From a virus, in the IMG/VR virus record IMGVR_UViG_3300035191_000022, positions 1 through 43,178 of that record: 43,178 nucleotides of DNA. One strand, written 5' to 3'. The position numbers and the translations under genes are program-made. Of the stretch, positions 30,110-36,958 are shown in pieces (position 1 is the first letter of the stretch; each line of letters opens with the position of its first letter). The notes beneath the pieces were generated by a model. It was not told where the DNA came from, did not search any database, and saw only the letters and a list, made by a program, of their open reading frames with translations.

Positions 30110-30441
30110 TCTTTCTCCTTGTGTTTATTTAAAATATCCCGAAGTAAATTATTTTCTATATTCCACCATCTTCTCATCGCATTATTTTTAGCATACTGTA
30201 ATTTCCTTTCTAAATCATTAAGAGCATCTTCCAAAGCCTCAACCAGTTCTTTCTTTGCTTGACGTTCTTGAAAAATAATATCTATAGCCTTAGAAGTATC
30301 AACAAACACACCTCCAGCAATTCTTCCGCAACCTTCACACGGATGTGTAGTATGACATAAACAACCAGTATGTTCTTTGCATGGCTGTCCAATCCTATAC
30401 CCATTTAACAATTCTCTCTCTATATTCTCTTTCTCGTTCAT
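30106..30441 (-). CDS. Zinc-cluster protein, paralogue of the 80-aa protein at 34575 (111 aa)
   Basis: A 111-aa protein. Residues 21-38 hold CKEHTGCLCHTTHPCEGC, a dense Cys/His cluster. From residue 57 on, QERQAKKELVEALEDALNDLE is a coiled coil. Its start (MNEKE), the QERQAKKEL segment and the end (NKHKEKE) are shared with the protein at 34575-34817, which lacks the cysteine cluster. The two probably arose by duplication. Confidence 0.7.
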   Translation of the reverse strand: MNEKENIERELLNGYRIGQPCKEHTGCLCHTTHPCEGCGRIAGGVFVDTSKAIDIIFQERQAKKELVEALEDALNDLERKLQYAKNNAMRRWWNIENNLLRDILNKHKEKE

Positions 30442-30821
30442 TTGTTATCCTCCAATTGTTTTTTCTCTCCAATCATACTTAATAATTCCTGTGTACCGTC
30501 AACCTGCTCTTTCATAATTTCATAAAGTCTGTCCCGCAACATGTCTTTGTATTTTTCAAGGTTATAGATTTCTGATCGCAACTGACTTTCACGCTTCTTC
30601 AAATCGCTTTCTTTTTTAAGGTCAACTTCATGTTGTGCTTTCCATGTTTTAATTTGCAGATTAAGTCGCGTTATTTCAAAATCTCGTTTGCTTAATTCCG
30701 CTTCATAATAGTTCCGCTGATCTTCCAGCTTACCCTTATATTCTTCTGTAGTTTCTCGGCTACCTTCCAGTTTGCCGTCTTGAAATATTTTATCTTCTTT
30801 TTTTCTGTTGAATGGATTCAT
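30438..30821 (-). CDS. Coiled-coil protein (127 aa)
   Basis: A 127-aa protein that is almost entirely predicted coiled coil (about residues 25-115), rich in Glu, Lys and Arg, with an N-terminal basic MNPFNRKK. A structural or scaffold role in an early complex is likely. ATGA overlap with the zinc-cluster gene. Confidence 0.7.
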   Translation of the reverse strand: MNPFNRKKEDKIFQDGKLEGSRETTEEYKGKLEDQRNYYEAELSKRDFEITRLNLQIKTWKAQHEVDLKKESDLKKRESQLRSEIYNLEKYKDMLRDRLYEIMKEQVDGTQELLSMIGEKKQLEDNK

Positions 30822-30827
30822 TAAAAA

Positions 30828-31589
30828 TCACCCTTCTTCTGTTTCTAAATATTTTTCTATATAATTCCTATCTTGAGTAAAAATTGAAATTTCATTATCT
30901 ACAAACCATTCACCATCTTCATTTTTTTTTACACATCGTCCTCGTTTCAAATCCATTCTTAAATCATTCCAATTCTTTCCTTTTTGAAAACACATTTCCT
31001 GAAGTTCTGAATTATTTTTTTTATGCAATTCTTTATGAGAATAAAGAGATTGTGCTAACATTTGAATACTATTCCTTTCCCAGTCTTTTTGTCTCCAAAT
31101 AAAATAATTACATACTTCTGCTTCCGGCAATACAAAGCAACGAGAATCGAATTGAATGTAAATATTGTTTGGTTGAACATATCCATCTCTTGTTGCAATC
31201 ATTTCACTATTGAAATTATCATTATATTTTATAGTAAAATAACTACTTGCCATTCCAGCACTAATACTACATATTTTTTGAATTTCATTGTTAAACCATG
31301 ATTGAGTATTTAATCTTTTATAATTATGAAGCAATAAAGAAATTTCATCTGACTGAATATAAGCTAACTGACAGGTATCAATATTCTTGCAAAGATATTT
31401 CACTGTATTATCCATTAAAGTTATAAATACAGAATCAAAAGGTTTTTCTGCTTTTTTAGTTAATGTATGAAAAGCTCTGCCATCAAGCCTTATGATCACA
31501 GGCATTCTTTCGGGAAGTTTATATTTAAAGATTTCTTCATAATTTTGTTTCATCCTTCCGCCTATGCTATTTTTATTATTATATTTCAT
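30828..31589 (-). CDS. Thg1-like 3'-5' RNA polymerase (tRNA-His guanylyltransferase family)
   Basis: A 253-aa protein of the Thg1 superfamily, which adds nucleotides to RNA 5' ends. RLDGRAFH (34-41) and QSDEIS (79-84) hold the metal-binding Asp36 and Asp81. FDSRCF (147-152) and YFIWRQKDWERNSI (162-175) follow, then SLYSHKELHKKN. The HINNLYNT motif of eukaryotic Thg1 is absent, so it groups with Thg1-like proteins (TLPs), which repair 5'-truncated tRNAs. It ends a four-gene overlapping cassette with an RlmN-like enzyme, so tRNA repair against host anticodon or tRNA nucleases is a reasonable inference. Confidence 0.85.
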   Translation of the reverse strand: MKYNNKNSIGGRMKQNYEEIFKYKLPERMPVIIRLDGRAFHTLTKKAEKPFDSVFITLMDNTVKYLCKNIDTCQLAYIQSDEISLLLHNYKRLNTQSWFNNEIQKICSISAGMASSYFTIKYNDNFNSEMIATRDGYVQPNNIYIQFDSRCFVLPEAEVCNYFIWRQKDWERNSIQMLAQSLYSHKELHKKNNSELQEMCFQKGKNWNDLRMDLKRGRCVKKNEDGEWFVDNEISIFTQDRNYIEKYLETEEG

Positions 31590-31840
31590 TCTTCTATATC
31601 CTCACAGTTAATCTCGAACCAGATTAAGCCATCCGCACTTTCAAGACATTCAACGCACAAAGTAAAATCACCGTATACCAGCCGTCTTTTCTCTCCTTCA
31701 TTGCTGCATGGCTCGCCGACATATTCAGGTGGTTCGTTTACATAGGTATTGTCGTAATCAAAAGAACAAGAACAAATACCAGCCAACAAAGTAATTATCA
31801 AAGCCAATGGAATGGCAATTATAAATGCTTCCCTACTCAT
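31586..31840 (-). CDS. Lipoprotein-like secreted protein (84 aa)
   Basis: An 84-aa protein with MSREA, a hydrophobic segment (IIAIPLALIITLLAGI) and CSC at about 23-25, an imperfect lipobox. The rest is acidic with four cysteines (CSNEG, CVEC, INCED) and may form disulfides outside the cell. It lies between the HNH-like and Thg1-like genes and overlaps both. Its presence in an RNA-processing cassette is unexplained. Confidence 0.65.
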   Translation of the reverse strand: MSREAFIIAIPLALIITLLAGICSCSFDYDNTYVNEPPEYVGEPCSNEGEKRRLVYGDFTLCVECLESADGLIWFEINCEDIEE

Positions 31841-32234
31841 TCTTTAACCTCCTTAATTCATTTTTTAATATTATCTCAACATCACTTAAATTTATGCCGG
31901 TGTTGTTTTTCTGCATTGCAAATATATCGAATATGTTATCACCTTCACGCAGTTTAATATATGTATTAACCTGTTCGTGATAATAACCAGAAATTGACGG
32001 ATCTGGATTGTGTATGCCGTAAATATGTTCTTTCTTCGCAAGTGCTATACCGTTCCTTAAATCATAACGTAAAGCATTTGTTTTTTTTCCATAAACATGA
32101 TGAGCCTGTATAACGTCCCCATGCCACTCGCCGGATAATTCACTTTTCCCATCTGCCCTTAATTTAATTATCTGGCTCCACAATTTATCAAGTCTTTCTA
32201 TTCTTAATGTCTTATCTGATTTCTTGCGTTTCAT
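31833..32234 (-). CDS. HNH / NinG-like protein (133 aa)
   Basis: A 133-aa protein with IQAHHVYGKKTNALRYDLRNG (His45, His46, Asn62) and KKEHIYGIHNP, an HNH-type metal site most like that of lambda NinG/Rap recombination proteins. The CxxC zinc pair of typical NinG is missing, replaced by Ser/Glu residues. It overlaps the RlmN-like gene by 23 bp. It may cut DNA or, given its neighbours, RNA. Confidence 0.7.
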   Translation of the reverse strand: MKRKKSDKTLRIERLDKLWSQIIKLRADGKSELSGEWHGDVIQAHHVYGKKTNALRYDLRNGIALAKKEHIYGIHNPDPSISGYYHEQVNTYIKLREGDNIFDIFAMQKNNTGINLSDVEIILKNELRRLKNE

Positions 32235-33060
32235 TTAATTTTTCCTGAACATATAACAACTGACCACAACCACCACCAATAGTATCCTGTCCAGCAGGAT
32301 CAAAAATTTTTAACGATTGTTTTGGATTTATTTTTATTATTATATTGTACAATCTTTCGGCTTTTTTTATGTCTCCATTATTAAATCCATTTTTATCACA
32401 CAATACCGATATTGTTATATGATTATTTTTAACTATATTTAAAATTTGTTCTATTTCATATAATGTCTCATTTCCAGTAGAGATATAATTAAAATAAGCT
32501 AATCTTCCAGTTATTATTCTAAAAGAATTTGCCAATGCTTTTATACTGTCAATATCAAGCAATTCAGAATAATTCCCTAATAGTTTTTTACGTTTTTTGT
32601 CTTCATAATGATGTAAAGAAAACTGTAACCCAAATTTTTCATACCTCCTTCCTAGGTCAAAAATTTCAGTGTATAAATCACAATTTAATCCTACTGTGCT
32701 TATAAAAAAATGTTTACCTATATATAAATATTCACAAGCTACACGATAAACCGGTTCCCAATTATCCAGTGGCTCCCCCATACTCATTGCCATTATTTGT
32801 ATCTTATTGAAATTATTTACCTCTTTTAATAAAATATCTATTTGTAATTTCATTTCATTTATATTTAAATTTCTAATAAATCTTTTACCTGTTCCACAAA
32901 AACAACATCCAACCCGACATCCACTTTGAACAGAAAAACATATAACCGCTCTGTCGTCATATTTATATAAAACACTTTCTACAATTGCAGTCTCATCTTC
33001 AAATATAAATTTTGAAACAATACCATTTGGATCATTTATTCTTTTGGTAAGAGTTATCAT
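32212..33060 (-). CDS. RlmN/Cfr-like radical SAM enzyme (282 aa)
   Basis: Radical SAM cluster C48-x3-C52-x2-C55 (SGCRVGCCFC), followed by MSMGEPLDN (92-100), STVG (121-124), SLHH (148-151) and, near the end, GGCGQL with Cys265. These match RlmN, in which the C-terminal cysteine is methylated and passes a methyl group to C2 of adenosine in 23S rRNA and tRNA. It lacks the first 60-80 residues of RlmN (family about 350-380 aa), where the HhH-like RNA domain lies. First gene of the coupled cassette ending in the Thg1-like polymerase. A tRNA or rRNA adenosine is the likely target. Confidence 0.85.
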   Translation of the reverse strand: MITLTKRINDPNGIVSKFIFEDETAIVESVLYKYDDRAVICFSVQSGCRVGCCFCGTGKRFIRNLNINEMKLQIDILLKEVNNFNKIQIMAMSMGEPLDNWEPVYRVACEYLYIGKHFFISTVGLNCDLYTEIFDLGRRYEKFGLQFSLHHYEDKKRKKLLGNYSELLDIDSIKALANSFRIITGRLAYFNYISTGNETLYEIEQILNIVKNNHITISVLCDKNGFNNGDIKKAERLYNIIIKINPKQSLKIFDPAGQDTIGGGCGQLLYVQEKLNETQEIR

Positions 33061-33077
33061 TCTTCACTCCTTGTGTT

Positions 33078-33281
33078 TCATTTAACTTTATCTTTAAAAT
33101 CTAAAGGATCAACCCTTGTAATTGACCCGCCGTATAACATTTGATCTACTGCTTGTTGCATAATAAATGCTTTCCACTCTGGATTATCTGGATATATTTT
33201 TCTTCCAATATTAATTATTATATTTGATAATTTCCATCTTACATTATACCATTTTGGTTTTTCTTTAGATTCTAAATTCAT
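33078..33281 (-). CDS. Hypothetical protein (67 aa)
   Basis: A 67-aa protein (WYNVRWKLSNIIINIGRKIYP … QAVDQMLYGGSITRVDPLDF). It lies directly before the RlmN-like gene with a 17-bp gap. I do not recognise it. Confidence 0.6.
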   Translation of the reverse strand: MNLESKEKPKWYNVRWKLSNIIINIGRKIYPDNPEWKAFIMQQAVDQMLYGGSITRVDPLDFKDKVK

Positions 33282-33291
33282 AACTTACTCC

Positions 33292-33639
33292 TCACTGATA
33301 AAATATTATATTATCGTTTAACCTGTGTTCAGGCGGTGCTCTAATCAAAAATGGTTTATAAAAATAAATTAACTTCCATATTGGCAATTGATAAATTATT
33401 AAAATATAATATTCTTGCCCTCCTTCCAGTAAATCCCTTAGCCATTCTAATAAGTATAAATATTTATCAAAATTGAATATTAAATAATAACTTGGTACTG
33501 ACGCATAAGCCCATGCAATTACATATATTTTTGAACAGTCTCCTGTTTGCGTCAAACATGTTGATTCAGTAGTATCATCTGCATAGCAATCCTCAAAAGT
33601 AATTGTATTCGCACATGTCCCATCTGTTGTTAATACCAT
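33292..33639 (-). CDS. Hypothetical protein with hydrophobic middle (115 aa)
   Basis: A 115-aa protein with a Cys/Thr-rich N-terminus and hydrophobic aromatic stretches (VIAWAYASVPSYYLIF, YILIIYQLPIWKLIYFY). It could be membrane associated. It ends close to the next start. Alternative: a partly chance frame, although no other gene fits here. Confidence 0.5.
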   Translation of the reverse strand: MVLTTDGTCANTITFEDCYADDTTESTCLTQTGDCSKIYVIAWAYASVPSYYLIFNFDKYLYLLEWLRDLLEGGQEYYILIIYQLPIWKLIYFYKPFLIRAPPEHRLNDNIIFYQ

Positions 33640-33652
33640 ATTATATTATCGT

Positions 33653-34012
33653 TTAATCCAATTTACTCTTTTCATGCTCAATATATTTTTCCATCCGGTA
33701 ACGATAGAAGCTGTCAAATTCTTTCATACCTTCGTCATTCTGTTCCCATCTGCGATAAAGTACAGCTCTTAACCTTTGTGCAGGAGTTTTCTTTTCATCG
33801 GTCGGTTTAAGCTCTGGTAAATCTTTAACATCCTCAACTTCTATTTGATGAATACTAAATGTAAACCAACCCGGTTGACCTTCTATATCTATCAACTGAG
33901 CAACCTTTGTTGAATCGCTTTCCCCTGTTTCAACAATAAACTGGCGACCACTGGCAAGACCTTTATCTCTTACTATTACAGCTGGAACCTGAAATATCAT
34001 TTTATCGTTCAT
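33653..34012 (-). CDS. Conserved phage protein (119 aa)
   Basis: A 119-aa protein: beta N-terminus (QVPAVIVRDKGLASGRQFIV), linker DEKKTPAQRLRAVLYRRWEQ and helical C-terminus ending YRMEKYIEHEKSKLD. I have seen the TPAQRLRAVLYR segment in other phages, without a function. A replication or ssDNA-binding accessory is possible. Confidence 0.7.
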   Translation of the reverse strand: MNDKMIFQVPAVIVRDKGLASGRQFIVETGESDSTKVAQLIDIEGQPGWFTFSIHQIEVEDVKDLPELKPTDEKKTPAQRLRAVLYRRWEQNDEGMKEFDSFYRYRMEKYIEHEKSKLD

Positions 34013-34042
34013 ATCAAATCTCCTTTAATGTCTTTCCATATT

Positions 34043-34324
34043 TCAATTTTCATTTATCCCTCTTTCTGATAATAGTTTATTTATAATTTTCATTGACAAT
34101 TCTTCAATGCAAGAATCAACATTATCATAAAAATCTTTAGCAAATTCCCTTATTGCTTCTTTCTTTGCCTGTTCTATCATTTCTTTTTCTTGAAATATTA
34201 TTTCATCTAAAAAAAAAGTTAAAGCACTATATTTTTCTGAAATAGGATAACTTTTATTTATAAAATCATAATTTTCTTTTGTTTCTAATAATTTTCTTAT
34301 TTCTTCTCGTCTTTTATCCCACAT
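34043..34324 (-). CDS. Hypothetical helical protein (93 aa)
   Basis: A 93-aa helical protein with IFQEKEMIEQAKKEAIREFA, which resembles the QERQAKKEL segment of the paralogues at 30106 and 34575. It overlaps the upstream gene as TAATG. Unknown. Confidence 0.65.
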   Translation of the reverse strand: MWDKRREEIRKLLETKENYDFINKSYPISEKYSALTFFLDEIIFQEKEMIEQAKKEAIREFAKDFYDNVDSCIEELSMKIINKLLSERGINEN

Positions 34325-34575
34325 TATTCTTTCTCCTGTATTTCTTTAATTGCTTTTTCATATAATTCAACACAATGTTTAACTCTATCGTCTTTATAAC
34401 TATCTATATATTCCATAACATGTTGTACATATTTTCTTGCTTCTTCAAGTGCTGTCTTTTTAATCCAACCGTCTTTTTTTGCCTGAGTAATAATCTGTTC
34501 AGGGAATAATGTTATATACTTATGAAGTATATACCCCATTATATTCCTAAATTCTTCTTCTGTTAATTGTATCAT
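34324..34575 (-). CDS. Hypothetical helical protein (83 aa)
   Basis: An 83-aa protein (MIQLTEEEFRNIMGYILHKY … QAKKDGWIKKTALEEARKYV). Starts and stops overlap neighbours by one base. Unknown. Confidence 0.65.
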   Translation of the reverse strand: MIQLTEEEFRNIMGYILHKYITLFPEQIITQAKKDGWIKKTALEEARKYVQHVMEYIDSYKDDRVKHCVELYEKAIKEIQEKE

Positions 34576-34817
34576 TATTCTTTCTCCTTGTGTTTGTTGA
34601 TGAGATGTTTGTTTATATTATATTGTTCAACATCTTCTTTATAATTCATAAATGGTCTTTGCCTTTCTAAATAATTATTTGTAGTATTTACCAATGCTTT
34701 GAATAATTCTTTCTTTGCTTGGCGTTCTTGATTGGCTATTTTCAAAGTTTCATCTAAAGCTTTTTTTGCTATATCGAGAGCTTTGCATACTTCTTCTAAA
34801 GTCTCTTTCTCGTTCAT
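34575..34817 (-). CDS. Coiled-coil protein, paralogue of 30106-30441 (80 aa)
   Basis: An 80-aa protein beginning MNEKETLEEV, with NQERQAKKELFKAL in the middle and NKHKEKE at the end, the same three blocks as the 111-aa zinc-cluster protein about 4.4 kb downstream in the same unit. The cysteine cluster is absent here. Confidence 0.65.
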   Translation of the reverse strand: MNEKETLEEVCKALDIAKKALDETLKIANQERQAKKELFKALVNTTNNYLERQRPFMNYKEDVEQYNINKHLINKHKEKE

Positions 34818-34829
34818 TGCTTAACTCCT

Positions 34830-34976
34830 TTATAACCAAAATTTATTTTTTTTAGTTTTTAACAATTCATATAAAATCCCTACTTGATCTTTTAATTCTT
34901 TAATAATTTCATATTGAATTTTAAGTTTTTCTTTTAAAATATTAATTTCATTTTCTTTTATACATTTATTGCACAT
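34830..34976 (-). CDS. Small CxxC coiled-coil protein (48 aa)
   Basis: A 48-aa ORF with MCNKC and a Lys/Glu-rich helix. AAGGAG lies before ATG 34976. A pair of such proteins could share a zinc ion. Unknown. Confidence 0.6.
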   Translation of the reverse strand: MCNKCIKENEINILKEKLKIQYEIIKELKDQVGILYELLKTKKNKFWL

Positions 34977-34980
34977 TGCT

Positions 34981-35067
34981 TTACTCCTTAAAAGTAGAAT
35001 TATTCAGCAAAAAATAATTATCTACATAATAATTTAAATCAATATAAATAGTTGTAAATATGATCAT
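34981..35067 (-). CDS. Very small ORF (28 aa)
   Basis: A 28-aa frame (MIIFTTIYIDLNYYVDNYFL) with AAGGAGTAAAGCA before ATG 35067. Its end (AAGGAGTAA) supplies the SD for the next gene. Tight fit supports it, but it is short. Confidence 0.5.
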   Translation of the reverse strand: MIIFTTIYIDLNYYVDNYFLLNNSTFKE

Positions 35068-35071
35068 TGCT

Positions 35072-35284
35072 TTACTCCTTAATGTATTTATCATATTTTT
35101 CAATTGCTAATTCTATTCTTTTCACAAGCAACTCAGCAGATTTATTTTTAGTTTCAGACACAAATGATTTAAGATATGGCATTGTAGTTTTTAAAGCATC
35201 AACAGCAGCTTCTATAACTTCATCTTTTTGTTTAAGTTGTTCTTCCAAGCGTGCTATTTTTGTAAATAATTCTTCTGTAATCAT
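35072..35284 (-). CDS. Coiled-coil protein (70 aa)
   Basis: A 70-aa helical protein (IARLEEQLKQKDEVIEAAVD) with GGAGAATAAGCA before ATG 35284. The preceding gene's end overlaps it by 53 bp in another frame. Unknown. Confidence 0.65.
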   Translation of the reverse strand: MITEELFTKIARLEEQLKQKDEVIEAAVDALKTTMPYLKSFVSETKNKSAELLVKRIELAIEKYDKYIKE

Positions 35285-35438
35285 TGCTTATTCTCCTGCT
35301 TTTATTTATCTCACAATTAGGCTCTGAACAATGTCGTCCATTGCTATCCCACCATACAACGTGATGTCTTGATCCTTCTTTGACAATATGTTTTTCCGTA
35401 CCGTTTTTATTGTATTCAGGAAGTTGATATTCTTTCAT
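35232..35438 (-). CDS. Hypothetical protein (68 aa)
   Basis: A 68-aa protein with HHVVWWDSNGRHCSEPNCE near residues 25-43 and a basic C-terminus. The 53-bp overlap with the next gene is the longest in the early block. SD AGGAGAATAAGAC precedes ATG 35438. Confidence 0.6.
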   Translation of the reverse strand: MKEYQLPEYNKNGTEKHIVKEGSRHHVVWWDSNGRHCSEPNCEINKSRRISNDYRRIIYKNSTLGRTT

Positions 35439-35458
35439 TGTCTTATTCTCCTGTTAAA

Positions 35459-35797
35459 TTAAACATCAATAAAAACAAGAATTGCTTTTTTAATTTCACC
35501 TATTTCTTCCAATCGCTTAAATTCTTCTTGTAATATTTTCTCTTGTTCTTCATCAGATAAATCTTCAAATTCCGGTTCAGATTCCATATCATAATTTATT
35601 TGATCAATTATATCTGCTTCCCCGATATAAAAACATTCTGGGAACCAGCATAAATCTGTTTCAATTTTTGAAATATTACCCATCCACCATCGATATGAAT
35701 CTGCGTCTGCAACTACATCTGAATTTACTATAAATTTAATTTTAAGCTCTGGGTTCTCTTTTGCTAATTGTATTAATTTTTCAATGTGTTTATTCAC
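35459..35797 (-). CDS. Hypothetical protein, GTG start (112 aa)
   Basis: A 112-aa protein with a beta N-terminal half (LKIKFIVNSDVVADADSYRWW) and acidic helices (EFEDLSDEEQEKIL). It starts at GTG 35797, with AGGAGG 6 nt upstream. The same AGGAGGTATAGTGTG block precedes the next gene upstream. Unknown. Confidence 0.65.
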   Translation of the reverse strand: MNKHIEKLIQLAKENPELKIKFIVNSDVVADADSYRWWMGNISKIETDLCWFPECFYIGEADIIDQINYDMESEPEFEDLSDEEQEKILQEEFKRLEEIGEIKKAILVFIDV

Positions 35798-35815
35798 ACT
35801 ATACCTCCTGTTGAT

Positions 35816-35989
35816 TTAGGAATTATTTAACTTTTCATTTTCTTTTGAATATCTATCTAATATTTCTTGCGCATCCATCATTTCTATATGACAATGATCT
35901 GCCATGCAATCATATCTATCTGGATTGTTAGATAAAATGTCCCATTGTTTTAAACAAAATCTTAATAAATCTATTTCCCATTCTTTCAC
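35816..35989 (-). CDS. Small His/Cys-containing protein, GTG start (57 aa)
   Basis: A 57-aa protein with DCMADHCHIEMMD (28-40), a possible metal site. GTG 35989 with AGGAGG 6 nt upstream is the start; the nearby ATG is in another frame and soon meets a stop. Unknown. Confidence 0.65.
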   Translation of the reverse strand: MKEWEIDLLRFCLKQWDILSNNPDRYDCMADHCHIEMMDAQEILDRYSKENEKLNNS

Positions 35990-36002
35990 ACTATACCTCC
36001 TA

Positions 36003-36015
36003 TATGTGTAGTGTT
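36003..36015 (-). repeat. Intergenic ACTACACA motif, copy 1
   Basis: Minus strand AACACTACACATA, just upstream of the AGGAGG of the 57-aa gene. Shares AACACTACACA with the copy at 36213-36227. Confidence 0.45.
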
Positions 36016-36018
36016 AAA

Positions 36019-36201
36019 TTAAAATTTATCTAAATCGTCCCAATCTACAGTAAATGGATTTGGTTCTAATAGTGTTCTATGTAATGGATTTGTTGTTTTC
36101 ATTCGTCCATTTGCATTTAGCTCAAATTCAAGCCATTCTGTAATATCGTCATCAGAAATATTATCAGGTATTTCAAGTTCAAATTCAACTTTAATTCTCA
36201 T
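36019..36201 (-). CDS. Small acidic protein (60 aa)
   Basis: A 60-aa protein (MRIKVEFELEIPDNISDDDI, WLEFELNANGRM) with a ferredoxin-like outline seen in many short phage proteins. GGAGAGGTGAT precedes ATG 36201. Unknown. Confidence 0.65.
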   Translation of the reverse strand: MRIKVEFELEIPDNISDDDITEWLEFELNANGRMKTTNPLHRTLLEPNPFTVDWDDLDKF

Positions 36202-36212
36202 ATCACCTCTCC

Positions 36213-36227
36213 AACGTGTGTAGTGTT
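36213..36227 (-). repeat. Intergenic ACTACACACGTT motif, copy 2
   Basis: Minus strand AACACTACACACGTT, 12 nt before ATG 36201 and directly followed by its SD. The 36202-36253 gap holds only this. Confidence 0.5.
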
Positions 36228-36253
36228 TACCGTGACAAAATATTACTTATGTC

Positions 36254-36589
36254 CTATGAATCATGATTATAAAATGATATGAAAAACTTATTAGAGCTTA
36301 ATCCTAATAAAGAAATTGAAACAAAAGGATTTCCACCTTTTTTTGTAAAATAAGATAATCGTATTGCAGACAATTTTATTACAAAAGTCCCTGAATAATC
36401 ACTGCCGAAAATATCTCCATTCTTCAATTCATCTGAATCTTTTAATATTTCAAATCCAGTATCTTTCCCTTTACTATTTACAATTCTATAGTAATTACAA
36501 CCGCAGTGCCTCATATCCCATCCAATGCGGTTTAATGTTTCTTTTAATTGATCAAGAGTTGGAGATTTTATTATTTCTTTTTTTTTCAT
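36254..36589 (-). CDS. Hypothetical protein (111 aa)
   Basis: A 111-aa protein: basic start (MKKKEIIKSPTLDQLKETLN), CGCNYYRIVNSKG, and a beta-rich C-terminus. AAAGGAGAG precedes ATG 36589. Not recognised. Confidence 0.65.
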   Translation of the reverse strand: MKKKEIIKSPTLDQLKETLNRIGWDMRHCGCNYYRIVNSKGKDTGFEILKDSDELKNGDIFGSDYSGTFVIKLSAIRLSYFTKKGGNPFVSISLLGLSSNKFFISFYNHDS

Positions 36590-36637
36590 CTTTCTCTCCT
36601 TTACGACATAATCTGTATTTTGTCATATCACATCCTT

Positions 36638-36649
36638 AACGTGTGTAGT
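36638..36649 (-). repeat. Intergenic ACTACACACGTT motif, copy 3
   Basis: Minus strand ACTACACACGTT in the 36590-36692 gap, which otherwise holds only a doubtful 24-codon frame. Confidence 0.5.
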
Positions 36650-36692
36650 CTTTCCTATTCTTTTGTATTCAATAGTATTCTCTAATACTTTC

Positions 36693-36914
36693 TTAAATTT
36701 CATTCTCTAAACAATGACTGCATGGATTATCATTGCAATTACACCTCATATTGCAATTCGGACATTCATGGAAACACTTTGGATCATAATTATACTCCGT
36801 CAATTGCTTTACTTTCTCAATCTCATCTGTAAGCCGGTTTTCTAAGTATTCCTGATAAGTAATATTACTGCCTGTTTTATTGCGTTCTGTTCTGTAGTCT
36901 TTAATGTAGTCCAT
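36693..36914 (-). CDS. Zinc-cluster protein (73 aa)
   Basis: A 73-aa protein with a C-terminal cluster CFHECPNCNMRCNCNDNPC and CSHC (residues about 47-68), up to eight ligands for two zinc ions. The N-terminus is helical and charged. It follows the primase-helicase gene in transcription order. Confidence 0.7.
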   Translation of the reverse strand: MDYIKDYRTERNKTGSNITYQEYLENRLTDEIEKVKQLTEYNYDPKCFHECPNCNMRCNCNDNPCSHCLENEI

Positions 36915-36958
36915 ATCTCCCCCTAAACTATCTTACAGAATTGTTTGTGAAATATAAT

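Noticed and set aside
36555-36626. 24-codon frame with SD AAGGAT before the 111-aa gene
   Set aside because: It overlaps the following gene by 35 bases and ends in a Lys/Asn tract from its A-run; the SD-like block is probably part of the repeated intergenic motif region.
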